Of a stretch of 64,000 nucleotides of DNA, positions 17,450-27,409 are shown piece by piece (positions within the stretch are counted from its first letter, which is position 1; every line of letters begins with the position of its first letter). Below the pieces are notes generated by a model. The model was given only the letters and a program-made list of their open reading frames with translations. It did not search any database and had not been told where the DNA came from. The stretch spans positions 248,001 through 312,000 of the forward strand of contig NZ_VAUO01000003.1 of the NCBI RefSeq assembly GCF_005796105.1. Direction: 5' to 3'. Source of the DNA: Pseudomonas mosselii (GTDB lineage: Bacteria > Pseudomonadota > Gammaproteobacteria > Pseudomonadales > Pseudomonadaceae). The translations under genes and the position numbers were made by a program.

Positions 17450-18295
17450 ATGCTTATCGATCAAAAATTACCGTTGGGGCAGTACATCGCCTCATTCGTC
17501 GAATGGTTGACCCAGAATGGCGCCAATTACTTCGACGCCATCGCTCGGGGCCTGGAGTTCATGATCCATGGCGTCACCAGCACCCTGACCTGGTTCAACC
17601 CGTTCGTGCTCATCGCCCTGTTCGCCGCCCTTGCGCACCTCATCCAGCGCCGCGTGGGGCTGACGGTATTCGTCGCGCTGTCGTTCCTGCTGATCCTCAA
17701 CCTGGGTTACTGGCAGGAAACCATGGAGACCCTGGCGCAGGTCAGTTTCGCCACGGTAGTGTGCGTGGCCATCGGCGTGCCGCTGGGCATCGTCGCTGCA
17801 CACAAACCGATGTTCTACACCGCCATGCGTCCGGTGCTGGACCTGATGCAGACCGTGCCTACCTTCGTTTACCTGATCCCCACGCTGACCCTGTTCGGCC
17901 TTGGCGTGGTGCCGGGGCTGATCTCGACCGTGGTGTTCGCCATCGCCGCGCCGATCCGCCTCACCTACCTGGGCATCTGCGATGTGCCACAGGAACTGAT
18001 GGATGCCGGCAAGGCGTTTGGCTGCTCACGCCGCCAACTGCTGACCCGTATCGAACTCCCCCACGCCATGCCAAGCATCGCGGCAGGCGTGACGCAATGC
18101 ATCATGCTGTCGCTGTCGATGGTGGTGATCGCCGCCCTGGTGGGCGCCGACGGCCTGGGCAAACCCGTGGTCAACGCACTGAACACCGCCGATATTTCCC
18201 TGGGCTTCGAAGCAGGCCTGGCCATCGTGCTGCTGGCAATCATGCTCGACCGTATCTGCAAGCAACCGGAGCTGCCAGCAAGGGGTGAGGCATGA
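17450..18295 (+). CDS. cbcW: Choline/betaine/carnitine ABC permease CbcW
   Basis: A 281-residue inner-membrane permease of the ProW/OpuAB type with about six to seven membrane helices. The EAA loop is 'ELMDAGKAFGCSRRQLLTRIELPHAMPSI', given here only as a landmark, around residues 182-210. The stop overlaps the cbcV start by four bases (ATGA). It forms the transporter core used by CbcX and, in Pseudomonas, also by CaiX and BetX. Confidence 0.92.
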   Translation: MLIDQKLPLGQYIASFVEWLTQNGANYFDAIARGLEFMIHGVTSTLTWFNPFVLIALFAALAHLIQRRVGLTVFVALSFLLILNLGYWQETMETLAQVSFATVVCVAIGVPLGIVAAHKPMFYTAMRPVLDLMQTVPTFVYLIPTLTLFGLGVVPGLISTVVFAIAAPIRLTYLGICDVPQELMDAGKAFGCSRRQLLTRIELPHAMPSIAAGVTQCIMLSLSMVVIAALVGADGLGKPVVNALNTADISLGFEAGLAIVLLAIMLDRICKQPELPARGEA

Positions 18296-19470
18296 GCATC
18301 ATTCGTTTCGAAGACGTCGACGTCATTTTCTCCAGCAAGCCACGCGAGGCACTGGCCTTGCTCGACAAGGGCCAGACCCGCGAGCAGATTCTCAAGCAGA
18401 CCGGCTTGGTGGTGGGGGTCGAGAAAGCCAACCTGGACATCAACAAGGGCGAGATCTGCGTGCTCATGGGCCTGTCCGGCTCGGGCAAGTCGAGCCTGCT
18501 GCGCTGCATCAACGGGCTGAACACGGTCAGCCGTGGCAAGCTGTTCGTCGAGCACGAAGGCAAGCACATCGATATCGCCCACTGCACCCCGGCAGAACTG
18601 AAAATGATGCGTACCAAGCGCATCGCCATGGTGTTCCAGAAGTTCGCCCTGATGCCGTGGCTCACGGTGCGCGAGAACATCAGCTTCGGCCTGGAAATGC
18701 AGGGTCGTCCCGAAAAAGAACGGCGCAAGCTGGTGGACGAGAAGCTCGAACTGGTGGGCCTGACCCAGTGGCGCAATAAAAAGCCCGACGAACTGTCTGG
18801 CGGTATGCAGCAGCGTGTAGGCCTGGCCCGTGCACTGGCGATGGACGCCGACATCCTGCTCATGGACGAACCGTTCTCGGCCCTCGACCCGCTGATCCGC
18901 CAGGGCCTGCAAGACGAGCTGCTGACCCTGCAAAGCAAGCTGAACAAGACCATTGTGTTCGTCAGCCACGACCTGGACGAAGCGCTGAAGCTGGGCACCC
19001 GTATCGCGATCATGAAAGATGGTCGGATCATCCAGTACAGCAAGCCTGAGGAAATCGTGCTCAACCCTGCCGACGAGTATGTGCGGACCTTCGTCGCCCA
19101 TACCAACCCGCTCAACGTGCTGTGCGGGCGCAGCCTGATGCGCAGCCTGGACGACTGCAAGCGGGTCAACGGCTCGGTGTGCCTGGATCCTGGCGGCGAT
19201 TCCTGGCTGGACCTGGGCGAGGGCAATTCGATCAAGCGCGCTCGCCAAGGCCAGAACGGCCTGGACATGCAGAACTGGGTGCCGGGCCAGGCGGTGGAAG
19301 GCCTGGGACGCAAACCGACCCTGGTACACGCCGATATCGGTATGCGCGACGCCTTGCAGATTCGCTATCAGACCGGCAACAAGCTGGTGCTGCAGGACAA
19401 CGACAAAGTGGTGGGGATTCTCGGGGACACCGAGCTGTACCACGCGCTGCTCGGCAAGAACCACGGCTGA
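18292..19470 (+). CDS. cbcV: Choline/betaine/carnitine ABC ATPase CbcV
   Basis: A 392-residue ATPase of the ProV/OpuAA type. Walker A is 'GLSGSGKSS', the signature is 'LSGGMQQRVGLARALA' and Walker B is 'ILLMDEPFSALD'; the H-loop is in 'VFVSHDLDEAL'. A C-terminal extension (about 285-392) follows the ATPase core, as in ProV, but a CBS pair is not obvious. It starts at 18292 inside the end of cbcW, and is the last gene of the cbcXWV operon. Confidence 0.92.
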   Translation: MSIIRFEDVDVIFSSKPREALALLDKGQTREQILKQTGLVVGVEKANLDINKGEICVLMGLSGSGKSSLLRCINGLNTVSRGKLFVEHEGKHIDIAHCTPAELKMMRTKRIAMVFQKFALMPWLTVRENISFGLEMQGRPEKERRKLVDEKLELVGLTQWRNKKPDELSGGMQQRVGLARALAMDADILLMDEPFSALDPLIRQGLQDELLTLQSKLNKTIVFVSHDLDEALKLGTRIAIMKDGRIIQYSKPEEIVLNPADEYVRTFVAHTNPLNVLCGRSLMRSLDDCKRVNGSVCLDPGGDSWLDLGEGNSIKRARQGQNGLDMQNWVPGQAVEGLGRKPTLVHADIGMRDALQIRYQTGNKLVLQDNDKVVGILGDTELYHALLGKNHG

Positions 19471-19485
19471 GGCCTTGGGCCGCGT

Positions 19486-19560
19486 GGCGGCCCATCGCGG
19501 CGCAAGGCCGCGCCTACAGGGATATGCGTTACCCTGTGGAGCGGCCTTGCCGGAGCGCCG
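19486..19560. repeat. REP-like repeats after cbcV
   Basis: Facing copies of the 'GGCGCAAGGCCGCGCCTACAGG' type, here within 19498-19560, form a stem-loop family like those at 832-947 and 22974-23045. They lie between the convergent cbcV and hisF genes. Confidence 0.55.
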
Positions 19561-19573
19561 GACCGGCCGCAAA

Positions 19574-19590
19574 GGAGGGCAAAGCCCTCC
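19574..19590. terminator. Hairpin between cbcV and hisF
   Basis: GGAGGGC (19574-19580), loop AAA and GCCCTCC (19584-19590) form a compact stem ten bases after the hisF stop. It has no long T-run, and may end the his transcript. Confidence 0.45.
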
Positions 19591-19600
19591 TAGCTATCTA

Positions 19601-20371
19601 TCAGCGAACAACGATTCCACGCTCAGCCATGTAGGCCTTGGCCTCTGGCACCGTGTACTCACCAAAGTGGAAGATACTCGCCGCCAAAACCGCGCTGGCG
19701 TGGCCTTCCAGAATACCGTCAGCCAGGTGCTGCAAGTTACCCACACCCCCGGAGGCGATCACCGGAATGCCCAGCGCATCGCTGATGGCACGCGTGACGC
19801 CGAGGTCGAAACCGTTCTTCATGCCGTCCTGGTCCATGCTGGTCAGCAGGATCTCACCGGCCCCCAGGCCTTCCATCTTCTTCGCCCACTCCACGGCATC
19901 CAGTCCGGTCGGCTTGCGCCCGCCATGGGTGAAGATCTCCCAGCGCGGTGCCTCGCCCGGGCCAGACACCTGCTTGGCATCGATGGCCACGACGATGCAC
20001 TGTGAGCCGAAACGGTCGGCGGCCTCGCCGACGAACTCCGGGTTGAACACCGCGGCGGTGTTGATCGACACCTTGTCGGCACCGGCGTTGAGCAGGTTGC
20101 GGATGTCCTGCACGGTGCGCACGCCACCGCCCACGGTCAGCGGGATGAACACTTGGCTGGCCATGCGTTCGACGGTATGCAGGGTGGTGTCACGGCCATC
20201 GACGCTGGCGGTGATGTCGAGGAAGGTGATCTCGTCGGCGCCCTGCTCGTTGTAGCGGCGGGCGATCTCCACCGGGTCACCGGCGTCGCGGATGTTCTCG
20301 AACTTGACGCCCTTGACCACCCGGCCGTTATCCACGTCCAGGCAAGGGATGATGCGTTTGGCTAGAGCCAT
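19601..20371 (-). CDS. hisF: Imidazole glycerol phosphate synthase cyclase subunit HisF
   Basis: A 256-residue TIM-barrel cyclase that with HisH makes imidazole glycerol phosphate and AICAR from PRFAR. The N-terminal '[20 protein letters not shown]' carries the first catalytic Asp (residue 12), and the second is in 'CIVVAIDAK'. Phosphate-binding loops 'VGGGVRT' and 'SGGVGN' are present. The ATG at 20371 has GGGAGA upstream. It is the last gene of hisB-hisH-DUF2164-hisA-hisF, 100 bp after hisA. Confidence 0.97.
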   Translation of the reverse strand: MALAKRIIPCLDVDNGRVVKGVKFENIRDAGDPVEIARRYNEQGADEITFLDITASVDGRDTTLHTVERMASQVFIPLTVGGGVRTVQDIRNLLNAGADKVSINTAAVFNPEFVGEAADRFGSQCIVVAIDAKQVSGPGEAPRWEIFTHGGRKPTGLDAVEWAKKMEGLGAGEILLTSMDQDGMKNGFDLGVTRAISDALGIPVIASGGVGNLQHLADGILEGHASAVLAASIFHFGEYTVPEAKAYMAERGIVVR

Positions 20372-20380
20372 GAACTTCTC

Positions 20381-20461
20381 CCAGAGCAGCAAGCATCAAG
20401 CGGCAAGCTACAAGTAAAGGCTGACGCGGTCTGCCTGCTTGCTGCTTGCCGCTTGGCGCTG
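20381..20461. repeat. Intergenic inverted repeat between hisA and hisF
   Basis: AGCAAGCATCAAGCGGCAAGC (part) near 20386-20408 faces TTGCTGCTTGCCGCTTGG near 20438-20456, forming a long imperfect hairpin. The same AAGCGGCAAGCT unit recurs at 21222-21320 between hisA and the DUF2164 gene, so it is a dispersed repeat family. Confidence 0.6.
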
Positions 20462-20471
20462 GCTACTGCGC

Positions 20472-21203
20472 TTAGTAGTTGTCGCAGAAGGCCTGGGCCT
20501 CGGCGACGTCGAGGGTGCCTTCGTAGATGGCACGGCCAGTGATAGCGCCGATGATGCCAGGCGCCTTGGCGTCCAGCAGGGCCTTGATGTCACCCAGGTT
20601 ATGGATGCCGCCCGAGGCGATCACCGGGATCGAGGTGGCTTCGGCCAGGGCCTTGGTGAAGGGCACGTTGCAGCCCTGCATCATGCCGTCCTTGGCGATG
20701 TCGGTGTAGACGATCGCCGAGACACCATCGGCCTCGAAACGCTTGGCCAGGTCGATGACCTGGACGCTGCTGACCTCAGCCCAGCCGTCGGTGGCGACGA
20801 AACCGTCCTTGGCGTCCAGGCCAACGATGACCTTGCCAGGGAAGGCCTTGCACGCTTCGGCGACGAACTCAGGCTGCTTGACCGCCTTGGTGCCGATGAT
20901 CACGTAGCTGACGCCGGCCTTGACGTAGTGCTCGATGGTTTCCAGCGAACGGATGCCGCCGCCGATCTGAATCGGCAGGTTCGGGTAGCGCTTGGCGATG
21001 GCGGTAACCACCTCACCGTTGACTGGCTGGCCTTCGAAGGCGCCGTTGAGGTCGACCAGGTGCAGGCGACGGCAGCCACCTTCGACCCACTTGGCAGCCA
21101 TGCTCACCGGGTCATCGGAAAATACCGTGGAGTCTTCCATGCGGCCCTGGCGCAGACGCACGCAGGCGCCATCCTTCAGATCGATAGCGGGAATAATCAG
21201 CAT
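20472..21203 (-). CDS. hisA: Phosphoribosylformimino-AICAR ribotide isomerase HisA
   Basis: A 243-residue TIM-barrel isomerase (ProFAR to PRFAR) in histidine synthesis. Catalytic Asp8 is in '[12 protein letters not shown]', and the second Asp is in '[10 protein letters not shown]'. Glycine-rich phosphate loops 'IGGGIRS' and 'ASGGIHN' are intact. The length is standard. Repeat-filled intergenic stretches lie on both sides, but the gene order suggests one transcript. Confidence 0.97.
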   Translation of the reverse strand: MLIIPAIDLKDGACVRLRQGRMEDSTVFSDDPVSMAAKWVEGGCRRLHLVDLNGAFEGQPVNGEVVTAIAKRYPNLPIQIGGGIRSLETIEHYVKAGVSYVIIGTKAVKQPEFVAEACKAFPGKVIVGLDAKDGFVATDGWAEVSSVQVIDLAKRFEADGVSAIVYTDIAKDGMMQGCNVPFTKALAEATSIPVIASGGIHNLGDIKALLDAKAPGIIGAITGRAIYEGTLDVAEAQAFCDNY

Positions 21204-21218
21204 GTTATTTCCTTCGTC

Positions 21219-21317
21219 AATTCAAGCGGCAAGCTGCAAGCGACAAGCTGCAAGCAATGCGCGTCGTGCATTCGATAGGCGATCGGGCTTTGGCTTGCAG
21301 CTCGTGGCTTGCAGCTT
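21219..21317. repeat. AAGCGGCAAGCTGCAAGC repeats between hisA and the DUF2164 gene
   Basis: Several copies of the CAAGCTGCAAGC unit in direct and inverted orientation form an imperfect hairpin (left arm about 21222-21260, right arm about 21288-21322). They are the same family as the repeat at 20381-20461. Confidence 0.6.
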
Positions 21318-21578
21318 TCAGCTCTTCTCCAGCGCCCACAGGTCGCTTTCGATGCTCTCGAAGCGCTCCTTGAGGTGCAGCTGAACATCGGCAATCGCCC
21401 TGTTGTAGTAGTGGGGTGCAATCTCTTTGCTGAACAGTTCGAGGACCTCGGCCACCTCGAATGACCCAAGCTCCAGCTCGAAGCGATCTTCGAGAAAACG
21501 CTTGAGTACATGAAGCGCTTCGCGCTCCTGCTCGGGGGCCAGGGTAATGACCGGGGCCTTGGTCTTCGACCTGCTCAT
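21318..21578 (-). CDS. DUF2164-family small protein
   Basis: An 86-residue protein with 'LAPEQEREALHVLKRFLEDRFELELGSFEV', cited only as a landmark at residues 13-42, and 'HYYNRAIADVQ', matching the DUF2164 pattern. It is soluble and of unknown function. Its start codon lies directly next to the hisH stop with no gap, so it is co-transcribed with the histidine genes, as in other pseudomonads. Confidence 0.75.
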   Translation of the reverse strand: MSRSKTKAPVITLAPEQEREALHVLKRFLEDRFELELGSFEVAEVLELFSKEIAPHYYNRAIADVQLHLKERFESIESDLWALEKS

Positions 21579-22217
21579 TTACCAGCGCCCGTCCCAGGCG
21601 ACGAAGTTCTGCAGCAGTTGCAGGCCATGGGTATGGCTCTTCTCTGGGTGGAACTGCACGGCAAAGCGCGAGCCGTCGGCCAGCGCGGCGGCGAAATCGT
21701 TGCCGTAGTGGCCGCGACCGACCACCTGGCCCGGCTTGCCGGCATTGATGTAGTAGCTGTGCACGAAGTAGAAGCGCGCGCGGTCCGGGATGTCGTGCCA
21801 CAGCGGATGGTCGATGGTCTGGCTCACTTCGTTCCAGCCCATGTGCGGCACCTTCAAGTGCTCGCCGTCTTCCTCAAGGTCTTTGCCGAAGAAGCGCACC
21901 TGGCCTGGGAACAGACCGATGCAGTCGACACCGTCGTTTTCTTCGCTGTGCTCGAGCAGTGCCTGCATGCCTACGCAGATACCCAGGAACGGGCGATCCA
22001 GGCTGACTTCACGCACCAGGCTGTCGAAGCCCAAGCGACGGATCTCGGCCATGCAGTCGCGAATCGCGCCGACGCCGGGGAACACCACGCGGTCGGCTTC
22101 GCGGATGACCGCAGCATCGCTGGTCACCAGCACCTTGCCGGCACCGACGTGCTCCAGGGCCTTGGCGACCGAGTGCAGGTTACCCATGCCATAGTCGATT
22201 ACGGCTACCGTCTGCAT
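21579..22217 (-). CDS. hisH: Imidazole glycerol phosphate synthase glutaminase subunit HisH
   Basis: A 212-residue class-I glutamine amidotransferase that supplies ammonia to HisF. The nucleophile is Cys81 in 'GICVGMQ', and the His-x-Glu pair is in 'FHPEKSH'. The oxyanion strand 'PGVGA' is present. The stop is immediately followed by the next gene, and hisB ends directly before its start. Confidence 0.97.
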   Translation of the reverse strand: MQTVAVIDYGMGNLHSVAKALEHVGAGKVLVTSDAAVIREADRVVFPGVGAIRDCMAEIRRLGFDSLVREVSLDRPFLGICVGMQALLEHSEENDGVDCIGLFPGQVRFFGKDLEEDGEHLKVPHMGWNEVSQTIDHPLWHDIPDRARFYFVHSYYINAGKPGQVVGRGHYGNDFAAALADGSRFAVQFHPEKSHTHGLQLLQNFVAWDGRW

Positions 22218-22811
22218 TTACAGGCACCCTTTGGTGGACGGCATCTGACCGGCCATGCGCTCGTCGAGGGTAACGGCCATGCGCAGCGCGCGACCGAAGG
22301 CCTTGAACACGGTTTCGATCTGGTGATGGGTGTTGTGGCCGCGCAGGTTATCGATGTGCAGCGTCACCAGGGCGTGGTTGACGAAACCCTGGAAGAACTC
22401 CTGGAACAGATCGACGTCGAAGCCACCGACACTGGCACGGGTGTACGGTACGTGCATCTGCAGGCCCGGACGGCCGGAGAAATCGATCACCACGCGCGAC
22501 AGGGCTTCGTCCAGCGGCACATAGGCGTGGCCGTAGCGGAAGATGCCTTTCTTGTCGCCGATGGCCTGGGCGAACGCCTGGCCGAGGGTGATACCGACGT
22601 CTTCGACGGTATGGTGGTCGTCGATATGCAGGTCGCCCTTGCACTCGATGTCCAGATCGATCAGCCCGTGGCGGGCGATCTGGTCCAGCATGTGTTCGAG
22701 GAAAGGCACGCCGATATCGAATCGGGCCTTGCCACTGCCATCGAGGTTGATCGAGCACTTGACCTGGGTTTCCAGGGTATTGCGCTCGACGGAAGCCTTA
22801 CGTTCAACCAT
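22218..22811 (-). CDS. hisB: Imidazoleglycerol-phosphate dehydratase HisB
   Basis: A 197-residue manganese-dependent dehydratase, single-domain type without the phosphatase domain of enterobacteria. Metal-binding motifs 'DDHHTVED' and 'GHNTHHQIE' are both intact. The ATG at 22811 has GGAG six bases upstream; longer upstream starts run into repeats and are unlikely. It is the first gene of this his cluster. Confidence 0.97.
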   Translation of the reverse strand: MVERKASVERNTLETQVKCSINLDGSGKARFDIGVPFLEHMLDQIARHGLIDLDIECKGDLHIDDHHTVEDVGITLGQAFAQAIGDKKGIFRYGHAYVPLDEALSRVVIDFSGRPGLQMHVPYTRASVGGFDVDLFQEFFQGFVNHALVTLHIDNLRGHNTHHQIETVFKAFGRALRMAVTLDERMAGQMPSTKGCL

Positions 22812-22973
22812 CACCAGCTCCGCAAAATCATTGGGCGAAAAGGGCTCCATTATAGGCCCAGAACGCGCCGGCTTGAAACGCGGATGACATATGGCAGGAG
22901 TAGCAATTGCGGGGGGATGACTGCGGTACAGGTCTATACAAGCTGGGGATGGGGCTGCTTTGCAGCCCATCGT

Positions 22974-23045
22974 GGCACAAGGCACTCCTACAGGGACCGT
23001 GTGAACCCAGCGCTTACACGGTCTCTGTAGGAGCGGCCTTGTGCC
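22974..23045. repeat. REP-type inverted repeat upstream of hisB
   Basis: Left arm about 22974-23004 and right arm about 23014-23045, both with the CTGTAGGAG / GGCACAAGG core, form a long hairpin between hisB and the OFA transporter. A further GGGGCGC/GCGCCCC stem follows at 23054-23070. Confidence 0.65.
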
Positions 23046-23080
23046 GCGAAAAGGGGCGCAACGCGCCCCTCGGGTTCACA

Positions 23081-24733
23081 TCAATGGAACAGCACGGCGG
23101 TTTTCTGCAGGGTAATCCACACACCCCATGCCAGCGGAATCACCACCACCGCCCAGGCCAGCAGCACCAGCGGCAGGCTGCCCGGTGCGGCTTTCCACTC
23201 CAGCGAACGCGCGCCGTCGGCGCCTTTGTCGTGGCTCAAGGCCCGCTCTGCGGCCAGCTCGGCGTCGGTCATGAAGTACTTGTCGGCCACCGGGCGCACC
23301 AGCATGTTGCAGATGAAGCCCAGTACCAGCAGGCCTGCCAGGATGTACAGGGTCATGTCGTAGGCCGCTGCGCGCTCTACGCCCGCCGCCAACTGCGCCT
23401 CGCGCAGGTAGGTAATCAGCACCGGGCCGAGCACGCCAGCCGCCGCCCAGGCAGTCAGCAGGCGACCGTGGATGGCACCGACCATCTGCGTACCGAACAG
23501 GTCGGCCAGGTATGCGGGCACGGTGGCGAAACCACCGCCGTACATCGACAGGATGATGCAGAACGCCGCCACGAACAGCGCCACGTTACCGATGTGGCCC
23601 ATGTTCGGCACCAGGCTGTAGAGGCCCACGCCCAAGGCGAAGAAGGCGAAGTAGGTGTTCTTGCGGCCAATGTAGTCCGAGAACGACGCCCAGAAGAAGC
23701 GCCCACCAATGTTGAACAGGCTCAGCAAGCCGGTGAAGCCGGCGGCAATCGCGGCGATCTGCGCCAGTTGCGCGGCGTTCAGTTCGCTGAAGGTCAGCTC
23801 GTTACCCAGCAGCTTGCCGGCGAACACTTCCTGCAACAGCGGCGAAGCCATGCCCAGGATGCCGATACCGGCCGAGACGTTCAGGCACAGCACCAGCCAC
23901 ACCAGGGCGAACTGCGGGGTTTTCCAGGCCACGCTGACGTGCACGTGGCGGTCGGTGACCATAGCGTTGGCCTTCTTGGCCGGCGGCGTCCAGCCTTCAG
24001 GCTTCCAGCCGGTCGGCGGCACGCGGTAAGCCAGGGCTCCAGCGGTCATGAACACAAAGTAGATCGCGGCCATGGCGACGAAGCTCTGCCATACGCCGAC
24101 TTCGGTGCTGCTGGCGAAATGGCCCATCAGTGCGGTGGCCAGAGGAGCGCCCACCATGGCACCTCCACCAAAGCCCATGATTGCCATGCCGGTCGCCATG
24201 CCGCGCTTATCCGGGAACCATTTGATCAGGGTCGAAACCGGCGAGATATAGCCCAGTCCAAGGCCGATACCACCGATTACGCCCGAACCCAGCCACATCA
24301 TCCACAGCTGGTGAGTCTTCACGCCAATCGCCGAGATCAGCAGGCCGCCGCACCAGCACAGCGCCGATACCAGGCCAGCTTTGCGGGGACCTGCGTGTTC
24401 CAGCCAGCCGCCCAGCACCGCGGCCGAGCAGCCGAGGAAGACGAAGAACAGGGTGTAGATCCAGCTGAGCATGGAAATCGGCCAGTCGCACTCGGCGCTG
24501 AACAGGCGGGCGATGAAGCCCATGTCGGCCGCACAGGCCACCGGCGCGGTGATGCCCAGCGCCTGCGACAGCGGCAGCCAGAACACCGAGAAGCCATAGG
24601 CCATGCCGATGCACAAGTGAATGGCCAGGGCTGCCGGGGGGACCAGCCAGCGGTTGAAGCCCGGGCGGGCGATGATGCGCTCCTTCGACAAGAAGCCTGG
24701 GGTGCTGGCTCCTGACGTGATACTGCTGCTCAT
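23081..24733 (-). CDS. Major facilitator transporter, OFA (oxalate/formate antiporter) family
   Basis: A 550-residue, 12-helix transporter. Helix 1 is 'WLVPPAALAIHLCIGMAYGFSVF' (landmark, residues 29-51). The inter-domain loop around 'FPDKRGMATGMAIMGFGGGAM' is typical of the OFA family, and the central loop carries a His-rich 'TDRHVHVS'. The C-terminal extension after helix 11 has a charged stretch and one more membrane segment. The ATG at 24733 follows AAGGAAC. The substrate is unknown; the family includes oxalate/formate and other monocarboxylate carriers. Confidence 0.8.
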   Translation of the reverse strand: MSSSITSGASTPGFLSKERIIARPGFNRWLVPPAALAIHLCIGMAYGFSVFWLPLSQALGITAPVACAADMGFIARLFSAECDWPISMLSWIYTLFFVFLGCSAAVLGGWLEHAGPRKAGLVSALCWCGGLLISAIGVKTHQLWMMWLGSGVIGGIGLGLGYISPVSTLIKWFPDKRGMATGMAIMGFGGGAMVGAPLATALMGHFASSTEVGVWQSFVAMAAIYFVFMTAGALAYRVPPTGWKPEGWTPPAKKANAMVTDRHVHVSVAWKTPQFALVWLVLCLNVSAGIGILGMASPLLQEVFAGKLLGNELTFSELNAAQLAQIAAIAAGFTGLLSLFNIGGRFFWASFSDYIGRKNTYFAFFALGVGLYSLVPNMGHIGNVALFVAAFCIILSMYGGGFATVPAYLADLFGTQMVGAIHGRLLTAWAAAGVLGPVLITYLREAQLAAGVERAAAYDMTLYILAGLLVLGFICNMLVRPVADKYFMTDAELAAERALSHDKGADGARSLEWKAAPGSLPLVLLAWAVVVIPLAWGVWITLQKTAVLFH

Positions 24734-25162
24734 GAAATGTTCCTTCTTGTAGGTGGGCTTGACCTACGGACGTATGGCCCGGCTCTGTGTGGCTGCACGC
24801 AAGAGCAGCCCGGCCGTTGCTGGCGACCCGCCGCGACAATGAGTCGCGGGGGCTCCGCAGGCGGGCGCAAGATTAGCAGCACCCGATGACATGAAAGCAA
24901 TCTGATATCGTTATTTTTTCGATAGCTGAATCGGTATTGCTTGTATCGAGGTGATGTTCTGTCACCTTTTCGGGCGCTTTCGAAGGGACACCGGCCCACG
25001 GCGCCATGCGTTGAGCGGATGCGGACAGGCCCTGCTACAGCGCCCGAACGACACGCGAGTGAACTGAAACGTCGCCACTTGTCGAAATGTAGGATACGCA
25101 GAGCCAATCGTCGCGGCGCTATACTCGCCGCTGAATTCAAATCGGACTACAAGGACTCGCCC
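24734..25162. other. Divergent intergenic region before asmA
   Basis: A 429-bp gap between the OFA transporter (minus) and asmA (plus). A TATACT box near 25121 with its surroundings is a plausible asmA promoter. Otherwise no gene or repeat was recognised. Confidence 0.5.
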
Positions 25163-27409
25163 ATGAAAGCGTTCGGCAAAATCCTGGGGCTGGGGCTTCT
25201 CGGGTTGTTGCTGATCATCGTGGCGCTGGGCTTCGCCCTGACCCACCTCTTCGATCCCAACGACTACAAAGACGAAATCCGCAAGCTGGCCCGCGACAAG
25301 GCCCACGTGGAACTGACCCTCAATGGCGATATCGGCTGGAGCCTGTTCCCCTGGCTGGGCCTTGAGCTGCACGAGGCGAGCATCGCCACACTGAACAACC
25401 CCAAGGTGCCGTTCGCCGATTTGCAGATGCTCGGCTTGTCGGTACGGGTCCTGCCGCTGCTGCGCCGCGAAGTACAAATGAGCGATGTGCGCGTCGAGGG
25501 CCTGAACCTGACCCTGGTGCGCGACGCCAGCGGCCACGGCAACTGGGAAGACATCGGTAAGCCTCTGCCCGAGCCGAACGTGGCCAGCGCGCCGCCCTCC
25601 AGCGAGCCCGCACAAACACCGACGAGCAAGCCTGAAGGCAACAGCGAACGCGCGGTCAAGCTGGACATCGACAGCCTCACCGTGAACAACGCGCGGGTGC
25701 TGTATACCGACGAGAAAGCCGGCCAGAGCTACAGCGCCGAAAGCATCCAGTTGAGCACCGGCGCGGTCCACGAAGGGGTGAACATCCCGCTCAAGGCCAG
25801 CGCCTTCCTCAGTGCCAGCCAGCCAAACATCAAGGCGCGCACCGAACTGACCGGCGAGCTGCGCTTCGATCGCAAGCTCAAGCGCTACAACCTCGAAGAC
25901 ATGCGCCTGTCTGGCGAAACCTCGGGCGAGCCGCTGGCCGGCAAGACCTTGACCTTCGCCGCACAAGGCCAGGTGCTGGTCGACCTGGCCGCCAACGTCG
26001 CCTCCTGGAGCGGGCTGAAAGTCTCGGCCAACCAGTTGCGCGCCCTGGGCGAGCTGAACGTGCGCGACCTGGACAAGACCGCGCAGCTAAGCGGCGCCCT
26101 GTCGGTGGCGCAGTTCGACCTGCGCAGCTTCCTCGACGGGATCGGCCAGACCCTGCCGGCGACCGCCGACCCGGCAGTGTTCAAGAAGCTCGAACTGGTC
26201 ACCCGCCTGGAAGGCTCGCCAAACAGCCTGGCCTTCGAAGACCTAGCGGTGAAACTCGACGACAGCACCTTCAGCGGCCGCGTCGCCGTCGAAGATTTCG
26301 CCAAGCAGGCCCTGCGCGTGCGCCTGAAGGGCGACAGCTTCGACGCCGACCGCTACCTGCCGGCCAAGAGCGAGCAAGCCAAGGGCGCCAGCGCCGCACG
26401 CCAGGCCGAGGTCAAGCAACAGGAAGCCAGCGCGGTGGCCGGCGCCGGCACCACGCCGCTGCCCAACGCACCCACGCAACAAGCCTGGAGCGAAGACAAA
26501 CTGCTGCCAGTCGAGCGTCTGCGCACCCTCGACCTGCACGCCGAGCTGGCGTTCGACGCGCTGACCCTGGACAAGCTGCCAATCACCGACGCACAGCTCA
26601 ATGCCACTGGTCAGGGCGGCCTGATCACCCTGCAGACCCTGCGCGGCGGCCTGTACAATGGCAGCTTCGAGGCCAAGGGTAGCGTCGACGTGCGCCCAGC
26701 CGTGCCACAGCTGGGGATCAACACCAAGATCAACCGCGTACCGGTGGAGCACTTCATCAAGCGTGAAAGCCCCGACCAGGCGCCACCAGTCAAAGGCCTG
26801 CTGACCCTCGCCAGCGACCTGACCGCTACCGGCAACAGCCAGAAGACCCTGGTGGACACCCTCAACGGCACCGCCAGTTTCACCATCAACGACGGTGTGC
26901 TGGTCAACGCCAACCTCGAACAACAGCTGTGCCAGGCCATCGCCACGCTCAACCGCAAGCAGCTCAGCGGCGAGCCGCGCGGCAAGGACACACCGTTCCA
27001 GGAACTGCGCGGTAGCCTAGTGATCCGCAACGGCGTGGCTAGCAACCCTGACCTGAAGGCGCGAATCCCCGGCCTGACCGTCAACGGCAACGGCGACCTC
27101 GACCTGCGCGTGCTGGGCATGGACTACAACGTCGGCGTGGTGGTCGAAGGCGACCAGCGCGCCATGCCGGACCCGGCCTGCCAGGTCAACGAGCGGTATG
27201 TGGGCGTGCAAGTGCCACTGCGCTGCCGAGGCCCGATGGAGTTGGGCGCCAAGGCTTGCCGCCTGGACCAGGAAGGCCTCGGCAAGGTCGCCGCGACCCT
27301 GGCTGGCAACCGCTTGAAAGACAAAATCGATGAAAAGCTCGAAGAGAAACTTGGAGACAAAGTGAGCCCGGAACTCAAAGATGCGCTCAAGGGGCTGTTC
27401 AAACGATGA
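25163..27409 (+). CDS. asmA: AsmA-family envelope protein
   Basis: A 748-residue protein with one N-terminal membrane anchor (residues about 8-28) and a large periplasmic AsmA domain. The start 'FDPNDYKDEIRKLARDKAHVEL', cited as a landmark, and the C-terminal 'GNGDLDLRVLGMDYNVGVVV' are typical. The AsmA/TamB superfamily forms long grooves thought to move phospholipids between membranes. A low-complexity Pro/Ser/Thr linker is at about 135-160. The ATG at 25163 follows AAGGA. Its stop overlaps the mutY start (ATGA), so the two are coupled. Confidence 0.9.
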   Translation: MKAFGKILGLGLLGLLLIIVALGFALTHLFDPNDYKDEIRKLARDKAHVELTLNGDIGWSLFPWLGLELHEASIATLNNPKVPFADLQMLGLSVRVLPLLRREVQMSDVRVEGLNLTLVRDASGHGNWEDIGKPLPEPNVASAPPSSEPAQTPTSKPEGNSERAVKLDIDSLTVNNARVLYTDEKAGQSYSAESIQLSTGAVHEGVNIPLKASAFLSASQPNIKARTELTGELRFDRKLKRYNLEDMRLSGETSGEPLAGKTLTFAAQGQVLVDLAANVASWSGLKVSANQLRALGELNVRDLDKTAQLSGALSVAQFDLRSFLDGIGQTLPATADPAVFKKLELVTRLEGSPNSLAFEDLAVKLDDSTFSGRVAVEDFAKQALRVRLKGDSFDADRYLPAKSEQAKGASAARQAEVKQQEASAVAGAGTTPLPNAPTQQAWSEDKLLPVERLRTLDLHAELAFDALTLDKLPITDAQLNATGQGGLITLQTLRGGLYNGSFEAKGSVDVRPAVPQLGINTKINRVPVEHFIKRESPDQAPPVKGLLTLASDLTATGNSQKTLVDTLNGTASFTINDGVLVNANLEQQLCQAIATLNRKQLSGEPRGKDTPFQELRGSLVIRNGVASNPDLKARIPGLTVNGNGDLDLRVLGMDYNVGVVVEGDQRAMPDPACQVNERYVGVQVPLRCRGPMELGAKACRLDQEGLGKVAATLAGNRLKDKIDEKLEEKLGDKVSPELKDALKGLFKR

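Noticed and set aside
20381..21317. CRISPR-like repeats in the his cluster
   Set aside because: The AAGCGGCAAGCT units are short, irregular and in mixed orientation without spacers of constant length; they are intergenic hairpin repeats.
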